NCBI GenBank assembly: GCA_028023455.1
Contig: JAQFVV010000022.1
Span: 6,467,100-6,531,099, forward strand
Source of the DNA: Epiperipatus broadwayi
Lineage: Eukaryota > Onychophora > Udeonychophora > Euonychophora > Peripatidae
Reading direction: 5' to 3'
Length of the DNA stretch: 64,000 bases
Below, one piece after another: positions 1-9,998 of the stretch. The notes under the pieces are model-generated. The model worked only from the letters and a program-made list of their open reading frames with translations, was not told the DNA's origin and searched no databases. The first letter of the stretch is position 1. Each line of letters starts with the position of its first letter. Both the position numbers and the translations under genes were made by a program.

Positions 1-140
1 CTGAACACAACACCACAGAACTTTATAATACATGCATATAAATCACTGTAATAATCTGTATAATCCATAGTAACAATATGTAAAACCAATGTAACCATTG
101 TATAATTCCTCAATAAAGTTGGAAAAAAAAAAAAAAAAAA
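1..140 (+). mobile_element. 3' end of a polyadenylated retroelement or retropseudogene
   Basis: An AATAAA signal at 112-117 is followed about six bases later by an 18-base A tract (123-140). That is the layout of a reverse-transcribed polyadenylated RNA inserted into the genome. The 110 bases upstream have no open frame that I recognise and may be 3' untranslated sequence. The element begins before this window, so its class (LINE or processed pseudogene) cannot be settled here. Confidence 0.45.
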
Positions 141-259
141 TCATTTACTGTTTGTTTAGTGCGCATTTAAACTAACAATTTTTTTGTGTAATGCCATCAT
201 TTCATTAATATCGCAAATCACATTATTATGGTTTTACTTTTAGTGATTTTTAGTCCTAA

Positions 260-491
260 CATGGAGCATGTATTAGACCTACTGCACCCTTTTCACATTC
301 ATATCAACACACACACCCGATAACTTGCCAAAATATCATGTACAAGATCGTACACTTTTTTTTTTTTTTGCCAAAAAAGTTGTATACAAGATTCGTGTAT
401 ACGTTATTTTGGTCAGATCCCAAGATTACAAAGTTATCAGCAGATTGATATGAATGTGAACAGGCACAGTAGGTCTAATACATGCTCCATG
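260..491. repeat. Fold-back element with about 47-bp terminal inverted repeats
   Basis: Bases 260-307 and 445-491 are inverted copies differing at only a few positions. The shared outer sequence starts CATGGAGCATGTATTAGACC. The inner part between the arms is also loosely self-complementary (the GATAACTT and GTACAAGAT regions), with a T tract at the tip. It could be a MITE-like fold-back element; I see no coding sequence or clear target-site duplication. Confidence 0.75.
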
Positions 492-923
492 AGCTTTAAT
501 ACCAAAATACTGAAATTTCATATCCTTATCTATGAGTTCCTCCTGATTTCTCCACTTTTCCCTAAGAACAAAGTTGATTAGTGGTTACCATATATTACAT
601 ATAGTCACACTAGGTTGACTTATGATGTTTTTCATTGTCATGTGAGCAGCTTTTTAAAATTTTCTTCTTTGTACCTTTTCTTCTCTTCCAATATTTTTGT
701 AATAATTCAAGTAAAATTTGCACACTTAATAACTGTGTTTATTTGCTTTAATCATATCTTGATCTTTTCAGTAGCATTTATTTCCTTAAACACTAGAAAA
801 TGATTGATTCTTATATTCATTTGGTAATTACTGGTAGTCAGTAAAGATACTATTAATCTGAAATTCTGCAAAATATTTATTCATTCTAAATATCCACCTT
901 AAACAAATTTACAAAGATGATTT
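492..923. other. AT-rich stretch, nothing recognised
   Basis: A 62-codon frame lies at 615-803, but it is rich in Phe, Ile and Ser codons expected from AT-rich DNA and resembles nothing I know. I see no RNA gene or repeat pair here. Confidence 0.5.
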
Positions 924-1290
924 AAGCATTTATTTTATATAGCGCTATGTTTATAAATGTAATACATTTAAAGATCAGCCTATATAAAATAAATGCTTAT
1001 TTACATATTAAGTTTCATTTGAGAGTGACGTTTAGTAAATTCCAGATAATTTCGTCGACGTCATTCTTATTCATTCAGATATCGTAAGCAGTAATTTAAA
1101 GTGAGTGGTTTATCCTCACGCTTTCATTTCCAGTACTTAAGATTTGCCCATATATAAGCATTTGGGTTGGAAAGAATAAGTGGATTCATTTTATTCTCTC
1201 ATAAATTCTTTATCTGGGAATGAAAGTATTCACTTATTATTAACACTTGTAAAAAGCGCATGCACAATAGCTTGAAAGGCTGATCTTTAA
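924..1290. repeat. Dispersed repeat, copy A
   Basis: The core (about 1045-1270) matches the reverse complement of 34855-35075. Shared landmarks are the AATTTAAAGTGA segment, the CACGCTxTCATTTCCA segment, AAGATTTGCCCATA, TTTGGGT followed by a purine-rich stretch, TGGATTCATT and AGCGCATG. The left part holds an inverted pair, AAGCATTTATTTTATATAG at 924-942 and its complement near 984-1003. The motif AAAGATCAGCCT (about 970) recurs inverted as AGGCTGATCTTT at about 1267-1278, so this copy looks bounded by short inverted repeats. The element class is unknown. Confidence 0.65.
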
Positions 1291-3104
1291 AGATGAATTA
1301 AATAAGGATTTCTTTTCCTCAATTTATAATTTTAGTATATTAAAAAATTAAATATAAATTTAATTTGTGTATAAATTTTGCATAAATTAGTACAATAAAG
1401 AATAATTGTTTTGTGGTTTATTAGGAATAGAAAACTTAAAACATTTACACACAGTGCATTTAAAATAGGAATGTTAAATAGAAGCTCATTACTGATTTCT
1501 GATTATTTCTCTTCCAATAATCAATATTTTTACTCTTACTTTGCTATCCAAATTATAATTTAGTAAATATAATTAAAAACTAATTGCTAACTTAAGACAT
1601 CACATTATTTATTTTTATATTCATCTAATTGCATTAGATAGCATGCTTTATTCATTCTCTGCTGTCTGAGTAAATCCTCCCTCTCCCAATCAGATTTTTA
1701 TTAGTTGGCTTTTATTTTATTTGTTAATATTTAAAAAGAAACAAATACTTTTGATATTAAAAGTTTTTTTTCAAAATAAAATGCTTCATTCACACTTAAA
1801 AGCATCTAAAAGGACTGTATATATCTATTAATGAGAACTATATATGGGTATGAGAGAATTAATAAAAAAAAAAGGAAGAGGGAAGCAAATTACTGTATAA
1901 AATGACCATTATTCTTAAAAGTTCTATTTAATGAAATTGAGAATTTGATCTGATCAACTTTTAACTTTACAATCATTTATAATGCAAATGATATATGGAT
2001 TGCAGCCTAGAAATTGAACAATAAAACCATAGAGTTATTTTTTTCAGTTGATAAATTTGCTGAAATCTTTCGTGATAAAACCTGCATTATTATAGTATAT
2101 GATCTATTTCAAGTTTAGCAATCTATTACTGAATGGCAACATAAGCAAGCAATGAAGAAATCCATAAGAAATTAAACATATTTATTTCTTTGTTCAAAAA
2201 AGAAATAAATAAATACAATATTTTGTTAGTATAATTATAATTAAATTAGAAAGTAAAAGTAATCCATAAGAAATTTAATAAGTGTATTAAATAAAAGCAA
2301 TAAAAAAGGTTTATCAAGAAATTAAATCAATGTATATCTTAGTCAAAAAAAAAATTCTAAACAATATATAAATAATAATAATTTCAAATAATGTATAAAA
2401 AGTATTTTAATATTAGTCAAAAATATGAATAGATCTGATTCATATTTTGTTTTGTTACTATTAAAATATGAAATTGCTGCTTACATTTTTTAAAAAATTG
2501 TGAGTTTTTCATTAATAATTTGGCGTTTTTCTCTCTAAAAACCTTGATTTTTTTTTAGTGCCACTTAGTTTTGAAAACATTTGTTAATTTTATAACTGCA
2601 GTGATAGCAATATAACAATAAATTACTTGAAATTACATCTACAATACTTATTATCTCATTTATGTTGTGCCATATTACTTTTTATTATTGTTTTACAAAT
2701 TATTTTTTTTGGACAAATAAATAAATACATTAAATTTCTTAAAGAATTCTTCATTGTTTTGCTCGCTTATATGCTACCTGGTAATAGATCATAAAGTTTA
2801 AGAACGATTACAAACTATAAGTAGCAAAAAGCATTGGAAATTATTTTTAACTAAAACCCCCCAATCAAAATTTTTAATTTTGTTAAAATATCGAATTTGA
2901 AACAGCCCACTGTATTTATTCAGATTATCCAAGATGATAAATATAACTGATATTTAATGGAGGAATCGTTACTATTCAACCAATTCTAAATAAAAAAATT
3001 AAACAAAACACCTGAATCAATTTCTTTTAAATATGAAGAAGAATGCAACAAATAGAAACAAAAAAAAAATGCAGTATGCTAAAAGAAAGGGAATAAAAAT
3101 ATGT
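1291..3104. other. AT-rich spacer, nothing recognised
   Basis: Only short homopolymer runs and TTA/AAT-rich sequence are visible. No frame of useful length, tRNA-like boxes or paired repeats could be found by reading. Confidence 0.5.
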
Positions 3105-3185
3105 CAAAATTTTTTTTTTTTTAAATAATGCTTTTATGTAAACAATACTAGCTGACTAAAAAGTAGAAAAAAAACAAAGTAATTC
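3105..3185. repeat. Left member of an inverted repeat flanking the piggyBac-like region
   Basis: The reverse complement of this segment matches 5850-5930 at roughly 85-90% by eye (shared run TTTCTACTTTTTAGT, then GCTAGTA.TGTTTACATAAAA.CATTATTTA). The pair lies just outside the palindrome at 3218 and just outside the right piggyBac end at 5839. It may be an older element into which the piggyBac element inserted, or an inverted duplication of the flank. Confidence 0.65.
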
Positions 3186-3217
3186 AACTAAAAAGTAAAA
3201 AAAAAAAACAATCATGA

Positions 3218-3451
3218 TTAATTTGCCATTCTTGGAAAATATCAGAGATCTTAAGAATCTAGATGTCACAAAACAATTGTAAAGTGCAGGAATATTGTCG
3301 TTTCAAAAAGGCATTTGAGGCTCAAATAAATCATAAAAATCAAAAAAGCCTCAAATGCTTTTATGAAATGACAATATTCCTATAATTTCCAAGTTTTATA
3401 ACAAGTCTAGATTCTTAGGATCTCTGATATTTTCCAAGAATGGTAAATTAA
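3218..3451. mobile_element. Palindromic MITE bounded by TTAA
   Basis: Two arms of about 105 bp (3218-3322 and 3345-3451) are near-complementary, reading inward TTAATTTGCCATTCTTGGA. The loop is about 20 bases. TTAA stands at both outer ends (3218-3221 and 3448-3451), the target used by piggyBac-family transposases. It sits immediately left of a piggyBac-like coding remnant. I infer a piggyBac-mobilised MITE. The TTAA could instead be part of the inverted repeat itself. Confidence 0.6.
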
Positions 3452-3723
3452 CATAGATTCAATTTCCCGAAAACTGCTTTCTTCCGCATAAAAAAAAAAG
3501 TTTGCAATTTCGACCGCAATAGCGTGCAAACCGTATATGTCATAGTTACGATTTTTTTTTCTTTCTCTCCGCCATTATTCTATCTCTTTGTACATCTATA
3601 AATTTTTTCTGTGCGATGAAAATTAGATTTTTTATAGCAATTTTTGTAAAGTACGTTATTAAAATTTTATAATTTTTTTTTCTTTCTAGATTTTATCAAC
3701 GTATAAACAAAATAACCGCACAA

Positions 3724-4205
3724 ATGGCTTCTTTCCCCGCTGAACGTAATTTTGATTGATTCTGACGAAGACTTTTTTGTTTGTGTTTGATTCTGAGGTT
3801 TCGTCATATTTCACTATTAGCCGTGAGTATTCAATTCCTGATCTATTTCATTTATTTTTTTATACAAAATTATATATTTGCAGCTGATCTATTTCATTTA
3901 TTTTTTATACAAAATTATATATTTGCACTGAAAGCAATAGGTATGTTTCAGAGTGGAAGGCATTACCGAAGTGGGTTGGTCTGTCACCCGCTGAGTTGAA
4001 TGCATTTTTTGGTATGATTATTCATGTTTGTACTATATCACGCATACCAAAACTAAAATTTATTTGGTCTAAAAATGAATATTTGCATCAACCGGTACTT
4101 GCTAGAGTTATGACCCGAGATCGATTTTTTGGTATTCTAAATAATTTACAATGCCTCCCAATGCTGAATCAACAGTCATCATCATCTCCCACTGATATAC
4201 AATAA
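3724..4205 (+). pseudogene. piggyBac-type transposase, N-terminal fragment, frameshifted
   Basis: This is a remnant of a piggyBac-superfamily transposase, the enzyme that cuts and pastes TTAA-targeted DNA elements. A start at 3724 gives MASFPAERNF, and after a frame change the acidic stretch IDSDEDFF appears, resembling the acidic N termini of this family. A second open run (about 3950-4205) reads SEWKALPKWVGLSPAELNAF, then FFGMIIHVCTISRIPKLKFI, W-S-K-N-E-Y, and MTRDRFFGILNNLQCLP. This order (aromatic/tryptophan, GMI, P-L, WS, M-R-D-RF-I-LH/QC) is that of the start of the piggyBac DDE domain. The catalytic aspartates, expected further downstream, are absent because the frame runs into tandem repeats at about 4205. 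A 46-bp duplication interrupts the N-terminal half. It cannot encode an active enzyme. Confidence 0.8.
3838..3928 (+). repeat. 46-bp tandem duplication inside the transposase remnant
   Basis: 3838-3883 is repeated at 3884-3928 with one T lost in a T tract. Each unit starts CTGATCTATTTCATTTATT and ends TATATATTTGCA. The near identity suggests a recent slip or local assembly duplication. Confidence 0.85.
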
Positions 4206-4245
4206 TTGCTTGTAATTCCTTTGGGTTATTTATTTTATTTTATTT

Positions 4246-4777
4246 ACTGTTTTTATTCATTTCATTGTAGATAAGTTTTTAATTACTTTGAAACATACTT
4301 TGCTATTATGGTCTCCTGTGAAATAATGCATAATTTAGCTCACCCTTATGATATTTCAATAATATAGCAATTATTTTTACACCCATAACTTAGAATTTAC
4401 TATGTTTTTATTCATTTTATTTTAGAAACAAATTTTTAATTTATTTCATCACATACTATGTTTTTATTCATTTCATTGTAGATAAGTTTTTAATTACTTT
4501 GAAGCATACTTTGCTATTATGATCTATGAAATAATGCATAATTTAGCTCGCCCTTTCTCCCATGATATTCCAATAATATAGTAAGTATTTTTTACACTCA
4601 TAACTTAGAATTTACTATGTTTTTATTCATTTCATTGTAGATAAGTTTTTAATTACTTTGATGCATACTTTGCTATTATGGTCTCCTACGAAATAATGCA
4701 TAATTTAGCTCGCCCTTTTTCCCATGATATTCCAATAATATAGTAATTATTTTTTACCCCATAACTTACACTTTACT
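4246..4777 (+). repeat. Tandem repeat, about 160-bp unit, three units plus a partial
   Basis: Units begin near 4246, 4455 and 4613, with a 57-bp partial unit at 4398-4454. Each contains TTCATTGTAGATAAGTTTTT, TTTGCTATTATG, AATAATGCATAATTTAGCTC and CATAACTTA. The units are about 90-95% alike by eye. They replace the part of the element where the transposase catalytic core should be. They could be internal minisatellite repeats of the element or an unrelated array. Confidence 0.85.
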
Positions 4778-5227
4778 AAAGTTATTACTAGACAGGGTTG
4801 GCCGCCCTCCCCCCCCCCCCCCCCCCCCCTTTCTTTAAACTCTTACCCCTTAAACAAATATTTTTAAAAAATAAAAAACCACCAATTTCTTTTCTTTTCA
4901 ACACATTTTTGTTCTTCCCCTTCTCCTATTTTTTTTTTTTATTTATATTATAAATAATAATTTTTTTTTTTTTTTTTTTTGTTTCCCCCCCCCCCCCCCC
5001 CCCCTCCTCCCCTCCCTTTAATTAAATTTTGGAGGGGGGGGGGAGGGGGGGGGGTTTTCTTTTTTTTTTATTTTATAAAAAAGTTTTATTTAGTTTTTTT
5101 TTTTTTTTTTTTTTTTGTTTCTTTTTTTTTTTTTTTTTTTTTTTTGTTGTTTGTGGTTTGGGGGGGGGGGGGGGGGTTTGGGGTTGGGTGGGGGGGGGGT
5201 GGCCTGGGGGGGGGTTGGGGGGGTCCT

Positions 5228-5311
<84 letters not shown>

Positions 5312-5340
5312 CTATTAAAGTTATTACTGTTATTTTTTTT
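4778..5340. other. Homopolymer block, probable assembly artefact
   Basis: This block is made almost only of C, T and G runs: 21 Cs at 4809-4829, further long C and T runs around 4960-5150, and 84 consecutive Gs at 5228-5311. The flanks repeat: CTAAAGTTATTACT at about 4777-4790 recurs as TATTAAAGTTATTACT at about 5313-5328. That is what results when an assembler joins reads through a failed or simple-repeat region. All long frames here (poly-Gly, poly-Pro, poly-Phe, poly-Lys) are products of the runs and are not genes. Confidence 0.8.
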
Positions 5341-5799
5341 TTGATCCACACTAAAACCTTGCATTTCTAATAGATATCCCGCATAGAGGGCTTAGAAAAA
5401 CAACTGCTTGCAAAAATTGAACTTGTAGGCTGGTTAGTAAAAAAGTGAAACTGAAATTGTCACCTTTTGCCACATTACACCAACAAACTGTAACTCAGTT
5501 AGGTCATGTTATATATTTTTTTTTTTTTGCATTTTATGACGAATATGATGAAGTTGTCTATGAAATTGTAATTTTAGGTTATAAATTTCAAAATTGAGAG
5601 TTTGTGAACCAATATAAAAATAAAAATTTTAAAAATGTCAAAAATATCCTTTTTTTTTATTATTTTTTTGTGGTAATGACTACTTTATCAGCTTCATTAC
5701 ATTCTTTCATATTTGCACTTTATAAAAATGTATATATATTTTTTTATTTATTGTAATAAATTAGACATTTCATTTAAAATTGTATGTCCTGTAATTTTT
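5341..5799. other. Right interior of the piggyBac-like element, noncoding
   Basis: The sequence is AT-rich with no open frame and lies between the artefact block and the right terminus. If the element is one unit, this is transposase 3' region or 3' untranslated sequence, but no transposase motif is readable. Confidence 0.4.
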
Positions 5800-5804
5800 T
5801 CTAG

Positions 5805-5839
5805 GAATTCAAAATGGCCGTTCAGGTCCTAAGGGTTAA
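5805..5839 (-). mobile_element. Right terminus of a piggyBac-like element
   Basis: Read on the minus strand from 5839, the sequence is TTAACCCTTAGGACCTGAAC followed by GGCCATTTTGAATTCC. TTAA followed by CCCT is the usual start of piggyBac terminal inverted repeats. No matching CCC terminus is visible on the left; a TTAA at 3448-3451 is followed by CATAG instead, so the left end is lost or rearranged. Confidence 0.65.
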
Positions 5840-5849
5840 TCTATTACTT

Positions 5850-5930
5850 TGTTATTTTTCTACTTTTTAGTTGGCTAGTACTGTTTACATAAAAACATTA
5901 TTTAAACAAAAATTGTTTTACATATTATTT
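5850..5930. repeat. Right member of the inverted repeat paired with 3105-3185
   Basis: Inverted homologue of 3105-3185 (TTTCTACTTTTTAGTTGGCT, then TTTACATAAAAACATTATTTA). It starts about 10 bases outside the right piggyBac terminus. Confidence 0.65.
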
Positions 5931-6689
5931 TGTTGAAACAAAAAAAAAAAATTTCAGCAGGTACAAATTTAAAAAATGTGGACACAGACTAAAACAGACA
6001 CAGCAAGTTAATAAAAAAGCATACAATAAAAGTTCTTAATGGTTTTTTTTATTTTCTAAACACATATAAAACTATCAAACATGACTTCTAAAAAAAATTT
6101 TTTTTAAAAAAATTAAATATAAGCTATTTAAAAATGATTTGACTTAATTGAAGATTTCAATTTGTTTTTATATTTTTAATTTGATTATAACTGAAATTCA
6201 ATAATTTATTATTCTTTTTCTGTGGGTTTTTATTTTTTTAAAAAAAAAACTAGGAAGTACTATAACAATAACTTAAAAGCTTTCCTAATAAAAATCTAAC
6301 AAAATATCATTTTAACACTAAAACATTCACACTAATGATCTTTGTCAGAATTATGAAACTATCATCTTTATTAAAATTACCTGTAGAAATCACATTTCTT
6401 TATTAACAAACTTAATTTTGCAAATGATAACAATAATAAATATAATGTATCAAAAGTAAATCAACTTTTAATTTCTATTTACAGTTAACCAATACAACTT
6501 TTTTTTTTTTTTTAGAATTCATCATTAGAACTAAATGCTCAAATTTGACAGTAATACATTTGATAAGTTTAAATAAGGTTTGCTTTTTTTATAAAGATGT
6601 TTAACAGTTAATTCTTTATGTGAGTTTTTTTTTTTTTTTGTTTTCAAACTTAAATTTGTAGAATATTATTTAAATACAATGATACTCCT
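5931..6689. other. AT-rich spacer, nothing recognised
   Basis: Several T and A runs and no frame, tRNA-like box or repeat pair that I can support. Confidence 0.5.
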
Positions 6690-7745
6690 TACATTAAAAA
6701 CTTTATTGCAAATGGAATGAATTAAATAAATAAAAAATAAGCACAACAGAATATAGATCAAATTAAAATACAATATATATATATAAAGTAAATAAAACAA
6801 GATTTAAAAATAAATAAATAAAATGAGATTAATAAAATATATACAGAATACATACATATTCACAAATATTCATTAATTTCTATGTACAGTAATATCCCTT
6901 AATTATTATTAAGTAATAATTTACTAAGGCTGTAACCTTAGAAATAAGCGTCTGAAAAATACGAAGGTAGGGACCTCTATAGGTCTTAAAACACAAGCTT
7001 ACGCTATGAAGAAAAGGGATTCTCTCTTTTCTTCATAGCGTAAGCTTGTGTTTTAAGACCTATAGAGAGAGGTCCCTACCTTCCTATTTTTCAGACGCTT
7101 ATTTCTAAGGTTACAGCCTTAGTAAATTATTATTTAATATAATAATGGGCGTTTAATAAAATTTATAATTACAACCTTAATTATTATTGTTCTTTTATAA
7201 ATTACATTAGTAATAAAACTAATCTTAAAATATGAAATTGACACTATATCACGATCTACTTTCAAATAATTTTTTAATGTAATATTTTCTTTCTTATTTA
7301 TTTTGGAATCACATATAATATCTACCATGGTTTTTATTAAATTCCCTGTTATTAATAATCTATTTATTATATTTATAAACAGCATGATAGATATTATAAG
7401 TGATTAAAAATAAATAGAAAATATTTAAGAAATAAAACAACATTACATTAAAAAAAAAAAAGTAAAAGATGATAAATATGGTGTCAATTTGAAATTATAA
7501 GATTACTGTTTTATAATTAATGTGATTTATAATAAACAATAATAGTAATTGAATATTAAAAATAATAAGGGGTGTATGTACAGGAATATTCATATATATT
7601 TTTAATTAATCTCATTTTATTTTGTTTTTTATCTTGTTTTGTTTACTTTGTTAATATTTTAGTTTTTTATATTTTAATTTGATCAATATTTTTTTCTGCT
7701 TATTCTTCTTTGTTTTATTCATTGCATAGTTTTGTCTTATTATTT
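6690..7745. repeat. Outer inverted repeat around a palindrome
   Basis: 6690-6860 pairs with the reverse complement of 7585-7745 at perhaps 70-75%. Shared runs include ATTGATCAAATTAAAATA, ACAAAACAAGAT and AAATGAGATTAAT. The arms enclose the tighter palindrome at 6902-7146, which is off-centre. This looks like an old fold-back element carrying or abutting a younger one. The TTT/AAA richness makes the exact limits uncertain. Confidence 0.55.
6902..7146. mobile_element. Near-perfect 245-bp palindromic element
   Basis: Arms 6902-7017 and 7028-7146 are complementary except at a handful of positions. The arm reads TTTACTAAGGCTGTAACCTT inward from its AT-rich tip, then AAATAAGCGTCTGAAAAATA, GGTAGGGACCTCTATAGGTC, and finishes at CTATGAAGAAAAG. 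The loop is about 10 bases (GGATTCTCTC). It is more GC-rich than its flanks. A MITE or fold-back transposon is likely; the TTATTATTA ends hide any target duplication. Confidence 0.8.
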
Positions 7746-7797
7746 ATTTGTTTCATATTATTTTATTCATAACTTTTATTTAAAAATGTATCATAGC

Positions 7798-7850
7798 TCT
7801 GAAGACTACAGGATAGTTGAAATATCAGATAAAAGTTTGCAATAAAGTAT
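7798..7850 (+). repeat. Short dispersed motif related to 37017-37060
   Basis: Reads AGCTCTGAAGACTACAGGAT, then AGTTGAAATAT and TTTGCAATAAAG. It resembles the reverse complement of 37017-37050 (AGCTCTGATGATGACTGCAG, then AGTTGAAACTGTAAGC). Such CTGA(A/T)GA ... GAAA hairpin segments are common near the 3' ends of invertebrate retroelements. It lies just outside the inverted repeat that ends at 7745. Confidence 0.4.
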
Positions 7851-7900
7851 TTAAAGTAAAAAGTATAATAGTATTTTTACAAAATATAACCAAATAAAAA

Positions 7901-8000
7901 ATGCTGGTCGAGAGATCAGCAACAGCTGCTTTACAAGCAGTTGTCCCGGGTTAGCGGGTTCGCTTCCCGGCTGATGCTATAACACATGAGGAAAAAAAAA
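7901..8000 (+). mobile_element. tRNA-derived SINE, copy 1
   Basis: The body has a tRNA-like A box region (TGGTCGAGAGATCAGC) and a B box (GCGGGTTCGCTTCCC), ends GATGCTATAACAC, and carries a short A tail at 7992-8000. It is clearly homologous to the minus-strand element at 40736-40847, including the sequence after the tRNA part, so both belong to one SINE family rather than being tRNA genes. This copy has lost about 7 bases at its 5' end and has no clear target-site duplication. Confidence 0.8.
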
Positions 8001-8192
8001 CATCTTTATATTTTCATTAAAAGTCAATTTACTTTAGAATTCATTTTTAAAATGTCATAAAATAACAATTATTTAGCAAATTTACATGACAAACAAAAAT
8101 GTATTTAATAAATAATAATAGTAATTTTTTATCAAATAAATTTAAAAATTAATTATTTACCTAATGTGGAATGTGTTGCCTGCAACACTCAC

Positions 8193-8246
8193 CAGAGTCG
8201 GGCTTCTTAACCCTCTTCTGAGGTGATTTAGCTTTTTTTTCTTTAT
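8193..8246 (-). CDS. Candidate 54-bp internal exon, lysine-rich peptide
   Basis: On the minus strand an uninterrupted pyrimidine tract (CTTTTTTTTTTAG) ends at 8247 and is followed by 54 bases. A strong donor, CTG|GTGAGTG, starts at 8192. In the frame with two bases carried into the first codon, the exon reads (D/N)KEKKAKSPQKRVKKPDS plus the first base of a further codon (G if spliced as GGN). The length is a multiple of three. The segment is markedly less AT-rich than the surrounding few hundred bases, as expected of a coding exon in long AT-rich introns. A second open phase (phase 0, IKKKKLNHLRRGLRS...) cannot be excluded. I do not recognise the protein; the composition suggests a basic, possibly nuclear or disordered segment. 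No partner exon is identified, so a chance match remains possible. Confidence 0.5.
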
Positions 8247-8896
8247 CTAAAAAAAAAAGTTAGAATTTAAAAATAGTTTGATATATACTTTTATAAATAA
8301 AAATAAAATATTCATGTTAAAAATATATATATTCTTGAAAGACAACTAAGTTATAATGTTCTAACTATATAGGAATGCTTGATCATAATACCTTTATCAT
8401 ATTTATTGTAACATTCAGAGCTCATAGTAATGAGTTCTGGTATTTAGTCAGCTCAATTTATAAATCTTAAATAATCTTTTATTAGCAAATTAAAGGTCTC
8501 TCCAATAGTCCTCGAAAAATAAAAAATAATGGCTTAAAAATTGGCCCACTGTTGAATGGTGAGAGTTTAATAATTTATTAAACTAATAGTAAAACAACTA
8601 ATTGTAAATATATATATATATTACATAGAATATATGTGATATGTAAAATTAAGGCATTTACAAATTTATCAAGATGTTTTAAATGACACAGAAAAAAACT
8701 TCATCAAATGGTCATTAGTAAGTAAACAAAAGCTGAAGGTAGTAGTGTTCTACACATAGGATAGAGGCCACATATTAATGAAACAAAAAAATAATAATAA
8801 TAATCTGAAAGTTTCAAATTTTTCATAAAAAATCAAGAAAAAAATAAACATGAAAACAATATGTTTTTCTGAAGGTTTGTGATGATGGTGTTCTAG
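8247..8896. other. AT-rich, possible upstream intron of the 8193-8246 exon
   Basis: No frame or repeat is recognised. If the minus-strand exon is real, this is intron sequence upstream of it. Confidence 0.4.
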
Positions 8897-9492
8897 CTGT
8901 ATTTTTATATTGGACTATTTCCATCATCTAAAATGTGTGTTGAATGTCTTTAGAAAAGTTTAATTTTTAGTTAAATATTCCAAATGCATTCAACTGTTAG
9001 TAATATCACAGCAAACAAATGTTAGTAATATCACAGCAAACAGGTTAGTATATGCACTAACTGTTAGTAATATCACAGCAAACAGGTTAGTATATACACG
9101 TTTCGAAAGGTATTTTTCTCCCCCCTCTTCTTCAGGTGTTGCTGGCCTGACCAGTGAGGGTCCAGGTTCAAATCCCATGCTAGTACTGTCACTGGTCAGG
9201 CCAGCAACACCTGAAGAAGAGGGGGGAAAAATACCTCTCGAAATGTGTATATACTAACCTGTTTGCTGTGATATTACTAACAGTTAGTGCATATACTAAC
9301 CTGTTTGCTGTGATATTACTAACATTTGTTTGCTGTGATATTACTAACAGTTGGTGCATATACTAACCTGTTTGCTATGATATTACTAACAGTTGAATGC
9401 ATTTGGAATATTTAACTAAAAATTAAACTTTTCTAAAGACATTCAACACACATATTAGATGATGGAAATAGTCCAATATAAAAATACAGATG
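8897..9492. mobile_element. Large palindrome built on a SINE tail, with internal 41-bp repeats
   Basis: Arms of about 250-300 bp are inverted copies: 8897-9150 begins TGTATTTTTATATTGGACTA and pairs with the end at 9492. Each arm carries tandem units of about 41 bp (TACTAACCTGTTTGCTGTGA, then TATTACTAACAG) present two to four times, and the segment CTGGTCAGGCCAGCAACACC, then TGAAGAAGAGG. The loop contains GGTTCAAATCCCATGC, a good tRNA B box. The plus-strand order B box, CACTGGTCAGGCCAGCAAC, GAAGAGG, CGAAATGTGT is the same as in the minus-strand SINE at 55845-55990. I infer that a SINE tail was duplicated in inverted orientation and then carried or grew as a fold-back unit. Confidence 0.75.
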
Positions 9493-9985
9493 AAAACAAT
9501 ATATTTAAAAAATAAATTTAAAAACAAATATTTAGCAATCAAACTACTGAATATACAAAACAAATATATTTAATAAATATGATCAGTATAAACTTTCCAT
9601 ATGAATTAAATTAGTGATAAGGCAAAAAAAAAAAAAACCTAAAAAAAAAAATACAATGGCAAAAACAATCTAAGTTTAAATATAAGTAAAGATTTAACAA
9701 ACACTACAAAAAATAAGCTACATATTCCATAAGCAAGTAATTTGATAGCATAAAAAATGAAATTCCAAAAACTTGCTCATATCTAATAAAAAAATGTTGA
9801 TGCCATACAAAATAAGTGCTATTTTTTAGTTTATTTCCATGCTTATACTTCACAAGTTATTAACAAAAATCTATAGAAAAAATAATAAATATTAATACCA
9901 TAAAAAATAATATATAAAAACTTATTACATTTATGACAATAACTATGAAATAAAACCATGGACAACATGGTGAATATATACTTGT
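9493..9985. other. AT-rich spacer, nothing recognised
   Basis: Poly(A)-rich sequence. No coding or repeat signal is seen up to the target-site duplication at 9986. Confidence 0.5.
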
Positions 9986-9998
9986 ACATAAATATTGG
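9986..9998 (+). repeat. Left 13-bp target-site duplication of the RTE-type LINE
   Basis: ACATAAATATTGG here is repeated exactly at 13144-13156, directly after the LINE 3' end. This fixes both ends of the insertion. Confidence 0.85.

Noticed and set aside
4979-5370. Several open frames of 67-121 codons on both strands
   Set aside because: They are poly-Gly, poly-Pro, poly-Phe and poly-Lys readings of homopolymer runs, probably an assembly artefact.
7901-7980. tRNA gene at SINE copy 1
   Set aside because: It has A and B boxes but no proper stems, and shares non-tRNA 3' sequence with another copy, so it is a SINE.
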